Positions 60,070 to 64,000 of a DNA stretch of 64,000 bases are shown piece by piece. Under the pieces are notes generated by a model. The model did not search any database and was not told where the DNA came from. It worked only from the letters and a program-made list of their open reading frames with translations. The stretch spans positions 124,001-188,000 of the forward strand of contig NZ_FRBP01000003.1 of assembly GCF_900142645.1 (NCBI RefSeq), read 5' to 3'. The position numbers and the translations under genes are program-made. Origin of the DNA: Eubacterium callanderi. GTDB taxonomy: Bacteria; Bacillota; Clostridia; Eubacteriales; Eubacteriaceae. How positions within the stretch are numbered: the first letter of the stretch is position 1; each line of letters begins with the position of its first letter.

Positions 60070-60576
60070 GCCTGCCTGCCCACAGCGTGTAGGCCGACGC
60101 TGTCAGGTGTACACCATCGGTGGTGTACTCGGGCAGCAGCTCTCCGTTTTTTTGTCAGGACATCCCACAGATCGACGCATTCCGCGCCGTATTTTTTTGC
60201 CAGCCTTTCAATTTCCCGGTTGAGAGCTGTCACCCGGCTGTTGTCAAAAACAAAAAAAAAGCTTTTCAGGACTGCAGGGCAGCGCCTTGTGCACAAAGAC
60301 GGCGCTTTCAGGCGAGAGTGCCCTTATTTTCTCCAGGATCGCCTCGTAATTGCGGGCGATAAAGCCAGTGCTCTCCCCGCTGATGATGTCATTCACGCCG
60401 ACCATCAGAAAGATTTTGCCCGGCTCCCGCTTCAGGCTTCTGCCGACGCGCATGAGCACGCCCTCTGTGGTATCGCCGCCCATGCCCCGGTTGATAACCT
60501 CTGTTCCCAGCAGATCGTCCCAGTCGCCGTATTCGATCAGGCTGTCGCCAATCATTAATATTTCATCGCTTTTCAT
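60053..60576 (-). pseudogene. SGNH/GDSL hydrolase with two homopolymer frameshifts
   Basis: Three frames together make a complete SGNH esterase. Frame 1 (from the ATG at 60576) has ILMIGDSLIEYGDW (catalytic Ser) and MVGVNDIISG (GxND) and ends in a T9 run at about 60252-60260. A second frame continues DNSRVTALNREIERLAKKYG to DVLT, then breaks at an A7 run near 60149-60155. A third frame supplies NGELLPEYTTDGVHLTASAY with the catalytic DxxH and ends at 60053. Both breaks fall exactly in homopolymers, so either sequencing errors or a real, possibly reversible, inactivation explains them. Confidence 0.8.
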
Positions 60577-60781
60577 TTCTCACCTCAGAATCCATTATCC
60601 GCGGCACTGCCGCTATACAGTATGACAAAAAAACAAAGCCTTTCTTATCTGGATAAAAGGCGCAGTCTGCGCACATCTGCTCTTAAAAGTTTACCCTACC
60701 CTCTGCCCGCCGTCAACCTGCCACTTACCGGCTGTTTACGACCATTTAGCGAAAAAGCCTTGCGTCCGGGCTGGTTTCACG

Positions 60782-60805
60782 TATAATTAAATCAACCGTT
60801 AACGG
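60782..60805 (+). promoter_or_regulatory. LytTR gene promoter and CCGTTAACGG palindrome
   Basis: TTGCGT (60760-60765), 16 bp, TATAAT (60782-60787), then a 10-bp perfect palindrome CCGTTAACGG (60796-60805) over the expected start. GTT-centred sites of this look resemble LytTR binding sites, suggesting autoregulation. Confidence 0.5.
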
Positions 60806-60828
60806 AAACACCAAGGAGGCTTCTCAAA

Positions 60829-61269
60829 ATGGATGTTGAAATAAAAATTGACCCTGGGCTGCAAAAACCCCGGATAATCATCTGCACAAACGCCCTGACC
60901 GCTGAAATCACTGCCCTGGCTGAGCGCCTTTCGGCTGACCACCCCAGCATGATCACCGCAATTTCCGGCGACCGGATTTATTTGCTGGACAAAAAAGAGA
61001 TTTTCCGTTTTTACACGGAGGAGCAGAAAACCTTTGTCCGCTGCGCACAGCAGACCTACCGGGTAAAGCTCCGGCTGTACGCGCTGGAGGAAATGCTGTC
61101 GGGCAGCAGCTTTGTCCGGATTTCCAACTCGGAAATTGTCAATTTCGGCCATGTCACTAGCCTGGACACCAGCATCAGCGGCACCATCAGCCTGCGGATG
61201 ACCAACGGGGACAAGGCTTATGTGTCAAGGCGCTATGTCTCCAAAATCAAAAAATACTTAGGATTGTGA
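60829..61269 (+). CDS. LytTR DNA-binding domain protein
   Basis: 146 residues. No receiver domain. The C-terminal 100 residues are LytTR: GDRIYLLDKKEIFRFYTEE (about 47-65), TYRVKLRLYALEEML, FVRISNSEIVNFGHV (about 101-115) and the RRYVSKIKKYLG end. AAGGAGG precedes the ATG. The DUF3021 gene follows after 10 bp; this pair is a common autoregulated unit in Firmicutes in which the membrane protein probably restrains the regulator. Confidence 0.92.
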   Translation: MDVEIKIDPGLQKPRIIICTNALTAEITALAERLSADHPSMITAISGDRIYLLDKKEIFRFYTEEQKTFVRCAQQTYRVKLRLYALEEMLSGSSFVRISNSEIVNFGHVTSLDTSISGTISLRMTNGDKAYVSRRYVSKIKKYLGL

Positions 61270-61279
61270 GGTAATTAAA

Positions 61280-61735
61280 ATGACTGTAAAAAAAGCACTG
61301 GGCTTCGGACTTCTGGGCATCCCCATCGGCATTGCCATCTCCACGACCATCGCGCTGGCGATTTCTCTGTTCTTTGGCAGCTACTCCCCGGTATCCCCCC
61401 CGCTCATCGACCTGATGGGCGGCCTGATGAACGCGGCTCTTTTCCAGTACCTGGCCAGCGTAGCCCTTGGCTTTATCTGCGGGTTCGGGTCTGCCATCTG
61501 GGCAGTGGAGCGTTGGAGTCTTCTGAGGAAAACGCTCATCCATTTTCTGCTGCTGACCTTTACCCTGCTGCCCATCTCCATTGCCTGCCGCTGGGTAGCT
61601 CCCAGTTTTATCAGCATACTGATCTATTTCGTGGTTTTCGCGGCGCTCTACCTGATTATCTGGATTGTCCAGTACCTGATTATCCGGCACAAAATTTCCA
61701 AAATGAACGACCGTCTTTATGAAAAAAGGCCCTAA
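61280..61735 (+). CDS. DUF3021 family membrane protein
   Basis: 151 residues, four membrane helices (about 8-30, 48-75, 84-106, 113-138), short cytoplasmic tail. DUF3021 proteins are almost always encoded beside a stand-alone LytTR regulator, as here. GAGG precedes the ATG. Likely inner-membrane partner or anti-activator of the LytTR protein; the signal is unknown. Confidence 0.88.
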   Translation: MTVKKALGFGLLGIPIGIAISTTIALAISLFFGSYSPVSPPLIDLMGGLMNAALFQYLASVALGFICGFGSAIWAVERWSLLRKTLIHFLLLTFTLLPISIACRWVAPSFISILIYFVVFAALYLIIWIVQYLIIRHKISKMNDRLYEKRP

Positions 61736-61781
61736 ACGTGTTATAATAGAGGTATCTACTTTATCGAAATGAGGTGTTAAA

Positions 61782-61877
61782 ATGAAAGTGGCATCCTTTG
61801 TGCTCAGCATTGTGGCACTGGCGGCGGGCACGACCGGTCTGGTTCTCAGCTGTGTGGCCCTTGGCAAATCCAAATAA
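61782..61877 (+). CDS. 31-residue single-helix membrane peptide
   Basis: ATG with GAGGTG six bases upstream and its own TATAAT at 61742-61747. The whole peptide is one hydrophobic helix rich in Ala, Val and Leu, ending ALGKSK. A terminator follows 12 bp after the stop, so the transcript is very short. It is too short for standard calling. It may belong with the LytTR/DUF3021 unit. Confidence 0.6.
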   Translation: MKVASFVLSIVALAAGTTGLVLSCVALGKSK

Positions 61878-61888
61878 TAAACAAATAA

Positions 61889-61927
61889 AAAATACGCAGG
61901 CAGCTCCTGGGGCTGTCTGCGTGTTTT
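61889..61927. terminator. Terminator after the 31-residue gene (bidirectional)
   Basis: ACGCAGGCAGCTC with GGCTGTCTGCGT, A-run before and T6 after, serving also the convergent ATPase gene. Confidence 0.88.
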
Positions 61928-63352
61928 TTATTTTCTGGAATAAACCGTGATCCCGTTAAACAGATAGACATCGGAGGTGATCATGGCGTAATCCATAAGG
62001 GCGGGGTCAAAGGGGTTGGCGGTAAAGACGCCGTGTGTCCAGTCATAGTCCTTAAAGACCTTAAACTCTCTTATATCGCTGCAGTTTTCCACAAAATCAT
62101 CGTAGGCTTCCATGGTATAGGGCTTGTTGCTGTACAGACAGTCGCCTAGAAAGATGCGCTTGCGCTGTTCATCCACTGCCACAATGTCCACGGTTTCCTC
62201 ATTTTTGTTCCAAAATGTGCCGATGCGGTCAATTTTAAAGGGGATGCCCCCCTGCTTGCAGGCCGCAGCAAAAATCTCCTTGCAGGCTGTTTTAAACCAA
62301 AATTGGATATAACCTGGAAAAGCGCGCTTGATGGCTTCAAAAATCTGAAGCTCCTGGCCTGCCTCCAGGTGTTCTTTATTCTCAAAAATGAAGGTATACC
62401 AGAAATCCATAAAGGGATCGGAGAAATAGTACTGGACTTTGCGGTTAGAAGGACCAGCCTTTTTCTCGGTGATGGGCACTCTGGCCTCCAGGTAGCCAAG
62501 GACCGCCAGGTTGCTCAGGCAGTGGTTCACTGCGCCTGGCTTCATTTCCAGATACCTGGCGATATCGGCCGGGCGGTGGTAGTTGTCGGCTACAGCCTTT
62601 AACACCGCGTTGTAGTAGGATGGTTCCCAGACATCCCGCTCGATCAGGTTCATGGGCTCCTCGTATAAAAGGCTGTTTTGGTCCAGCATATCCTCACGGA
62701 CCACGCCCATGTAGTCAATGGTCTTCTCGCAGGCGGCAAAGAATTCCCAGTATTTGGGAACCCCTCCCGCAATGGCGTACAGGGTCATGAGCTGGTTAAA
62801 ATCCTGATGGGGGTAGTCCTTGATCATCTCTACAAAGCTGATGGGCTTCAGCTTCAGCTGGGTGGTCACGCAGCCGATCAGGGTGTTGCTCTTGCCTTCA
62901 AGATTGACTAAGAGGCTGTTGTTGGGCATTACCACGATCAGCATCACGGAAGCCTGCTTGAAGTAACGTTCCCACGCGTATTTTAAAGCTCTGGCAAAGG
63001 AAGGGTCTGCCAGCATCAGGTAAGCGACATTATCGATGACCAGCACTTTTCTGGAGGTCTCTACCCGCTCGGCAAAGGCCTTGAAAATTTCCTTCCAGTC
63101 CGGCAGCTTTGCCGAAGAGCTGAGGGTTTCTCCGCAATATTCTGCAAAAGTTTTAAGGAAGCGCCGTCGGCTTAAAACATCAACCTCTTCTTTCGCGGTA
63201 AAGTAAAGCGCCCGCTTGCCTTTCAAAAAATGACGGACCAGGGCGGTTTTGCCAACACGGCGCCGTCCGTTCACCATGACAAAGGCATTTTTACTGGTAT
63301 ACGCGTTTTCAAGAAGCTGAAGCTCCTGCTTTCTGCCTATAAAAGGTCTCAT
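61928..63352 (-). CDS. AAA ATPase of the DUF234 family with degenerate motifs
   Basis: 474 residues. N-terminal STAND/AAA module: FIGRKQELQLLENAY, Walker A NGRRRVGKTALVRHF (about 29-43). Walker B reads VLVIDNVAYL (about 104-113), with Asn where the family has the catalytic Glu, and the expected GSS-type sensor reads MPNNS. A winged helix follows (RPADIARYLEMKPGAVNHCLSN, split near 257-278), and a C-terminal DUF234 region whose nuclease-like motif is altered (VDIVAVDE, then FLGDCLYS instead of a GECK-like end). Function of the family is unknown; this copy looks catalytically weakened. Confidence 0.85.
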   Translation of the reverse strand: MRPFIGRKQELQLLENAYTSKNAFVMVNGRRRVGKTALVRHFLKGKRALYFTAKEEVDVLSRRRFLKTFAEYCGETLSSSAKLPDWKEIFKAFAERVETSRKVLVIDNVAYLMLADPSFARALKYAWERYFKQASVMLIVVMPNNSLLVNLEGKSNTLIGCVTTQLKLKPISFVEMIKDYPHQDFNQLMTLYAIAGGVPKYWEFFAACEKTIDYMGVVREDMLDQNSLLYEEPMNLIERDVWEPSYYNAVLKAVADNYHRPADIARYLEMKPGAVNHCLSNLAVLGYLEARVPITEKKAGPSNRKVQYYFSDPFMDFWYTFIFENKEHLEAGQELQIFEAIKRAFPGYIQFWFKTACKEIFAAACKQGGIPFKIDRIGTFWNKNEETVDIVAVDEQRKRIFLGDCLYSNKPYTMEAYDDFVENCSDIREFKVFKDYDWTHGVFTANPFDPALMDYAMITSDVYLFNGITVYSRK

Positions 63353-63522
63353 ATTCGATGCCTCCTAACAAAAAATTATCCTATGATAATTATACGCTTA
63401 AACCCGCAGAGGTTCAAGGTTTTTATGGACTCTGGCGACATTTTAAGAGAAACACAAGCAATTCAGCCTCACTTAGCAGGATGAATTTTACATCTTTTTT
63501 ACTAAGTGGGGCCACATTATGC

Positions 63523-63528
63523 TATAAT
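63523..63528 (+). promoter_or_regulatory. Extended -10 upstream of dxr
   Basis: TATGCTATAAT: a TGn extension before TATAAT at 63523-63528, 34 bp before the dxr ATG. No good -35 at 17 bp. The rest of 63353-63562 shows nothing else. Confidence 0.5.
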
Positions 63529-63562
63529 AAAGAGATAAACAAAGATTATTCGAGGTGACACG

Positions 63563-64000
63563 ATGAAAAATATCAGTATCATAGGCTCTACGGGGTCCAT
63601 CGGCACACAGGCGCTGTCGGTGGTGGACGAATTTCCTGAGGAGCTGAACGTTGTCAGTATTTCCTGCTTCAACGAAATTGACGCCCTGGAGGAACAGATC
63701 CGCCGATACCAGCCTGAGCTGGTGGGCGTGATGGACCCGGACGCTGCTTTTGACCTGAGAAAGCGTATCCAGGCGGAGTTTCCGGACATCGAGGTGCTCT
63801 CCGGCATGGAGGGGCTCATCGCTGTAGCGACCTGCGACTCTGCGGAAATGCTGCTGACCGCTGTGTCCGGCATGGTCGGGCTGCGGCCCACGCTGGCCGC
63901 CATTGAGGCCGGGATCGACATCGCCCTGGCCAACAAGGAAACCCTGGTGGCAGGCGGCTCCATTGTCATGGAGGCTGTGGCGAAAAAAGGCGTGGCCCTG
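63563..64000 (+). CDS. dxr: 1-deoxy-D-xylulose 5-phosphate reductoisomerase, N-terminal part
   Basis: 146 codons to the window edge; incomplete at the C-terminus. Starts MKNISIIGSTGSIGTQAL (NADPH-binding GSTGSIG), continues with LTAVSGMVGLRPTLAAIEAG and the conserved ALANKETLVAGG. Converts DXP to MEP in isoprenoid synthesis. GAGGTGACACG precedes the ATG. Confidence 0.95.
   Translation, partial: MKNISIIGSTGSIGTQALSVVDEFPEELNVVSISCFNEIDALEEQIRRYQPELVGVMDPDAAFDLRKRIQAEFPDIEVLSGMEGLIAVATCDSAEMLLTAVSGMVGLRPTLAAIEAGIDIALANKETLVAGGSIVMEAVAKKGVAL

Overview
The window is a gene-dense stretch (about 70 genes, few long gaps) of a low-to-mid GC anaerobic Firmicute. The gene content fits the acetogenic Eubacteriaceae, and my best guess is the Eubacterium limosum/callanderi group. 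The indicators are a two-subunit oxygen-sensitive class I fumarase, pyruvate phosphate dikinase with its bifunctional regulator, a stand-alone AICAR formyltransferase behind a ZTP riboswitch, an L27 with a Prp-cleaved N-terminus, a Trp T-box, a corrinoid riboswitch and nitrogenase-like genes. The species is inference. I see no rRNA, tRNA, CRISPR array, prophage or complete insertion sequence.

Layout. 1-2.4 kb: an ArsR-regulated redox/sulfur-type operon (HdrA N-terminal-like protein, 2x[4Fe-4S] ferredoxin, a fusion of a DGC cysteine domain to a lipoyl-carrier GcvH domain, and a second DGC protein cut by the window edge). Palindromic operators sit on both divergent promoters. 2.4-8.0 kb: a cobalamin-riboswitch-controlled operon of a NifH-like reductase, a NifD-like component and a BtuFCD/FecBCDE-type importer. 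8.1-13.7 kb: a LysR regulator, a class B sortase, AICAR formyltransferase under a ZTP riboswitch, and a TetR/methyltransferase pair sharing one operator motif. 13.7-19.4 kb: ppdK, its regulatory protein and a CcpN-like repressor, then comEA and a PHP phosphatase. 19.5-29.1 kb: a polar amino acid importer, TraB-family protein, lipoate ligase, LacI regulator, aminotransferase, fumarase subunits and a flippase-like membrane protein. 29.3-36 kb: trmL, two back-to-back two-component systems, a short-repeat patch and a B12-binding radical SAM enzyme. 36-41.6 kb: ychF and the conserved rplU-prp-rpmA-obgE-yhbY-nadD-yqeK-rsfS cluster.

41.7-50.8 kb is mixed: a second sortase, an AgcS symporter, an orphan tyrosine recombinase, a TipA-like MerR regulator, a DUF3089 hydrolase, malic enzyme, an unassigned candidate small RNA, a lipoprotein, a GH25 lysozyme and two unlisted small proteins. 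50.8-58.3 kb is a complete trpEGDCFBA operon under a Trp T-box, with a 150-bp terminal-inverted-repeat element in both its leader and its trailer. 58.3-64 kb holds two lipoproteins, a PAP2 phosphatase, an SGNH hydrolase broken by two homopolymer frameshifts, a LytTR/DUF3021 pair with a 31-residue membrane peptide, a DUF234 ATPase with eroded catalytic motifs, and the start of dxr.

The best candidates for undescribed biology are the ArsR/HdrA-like/ferredoxin/DGC-GcvH operon and the riboswitch-controlled nitrogenase-like plus corrinoid-importer operon. They lie head to tail at the left edge, and both look like metal-, corrinoid- or sulfur-linked redox systems. The candidate small RNA at 48.7-48.8 kb is the best non-coding lead.
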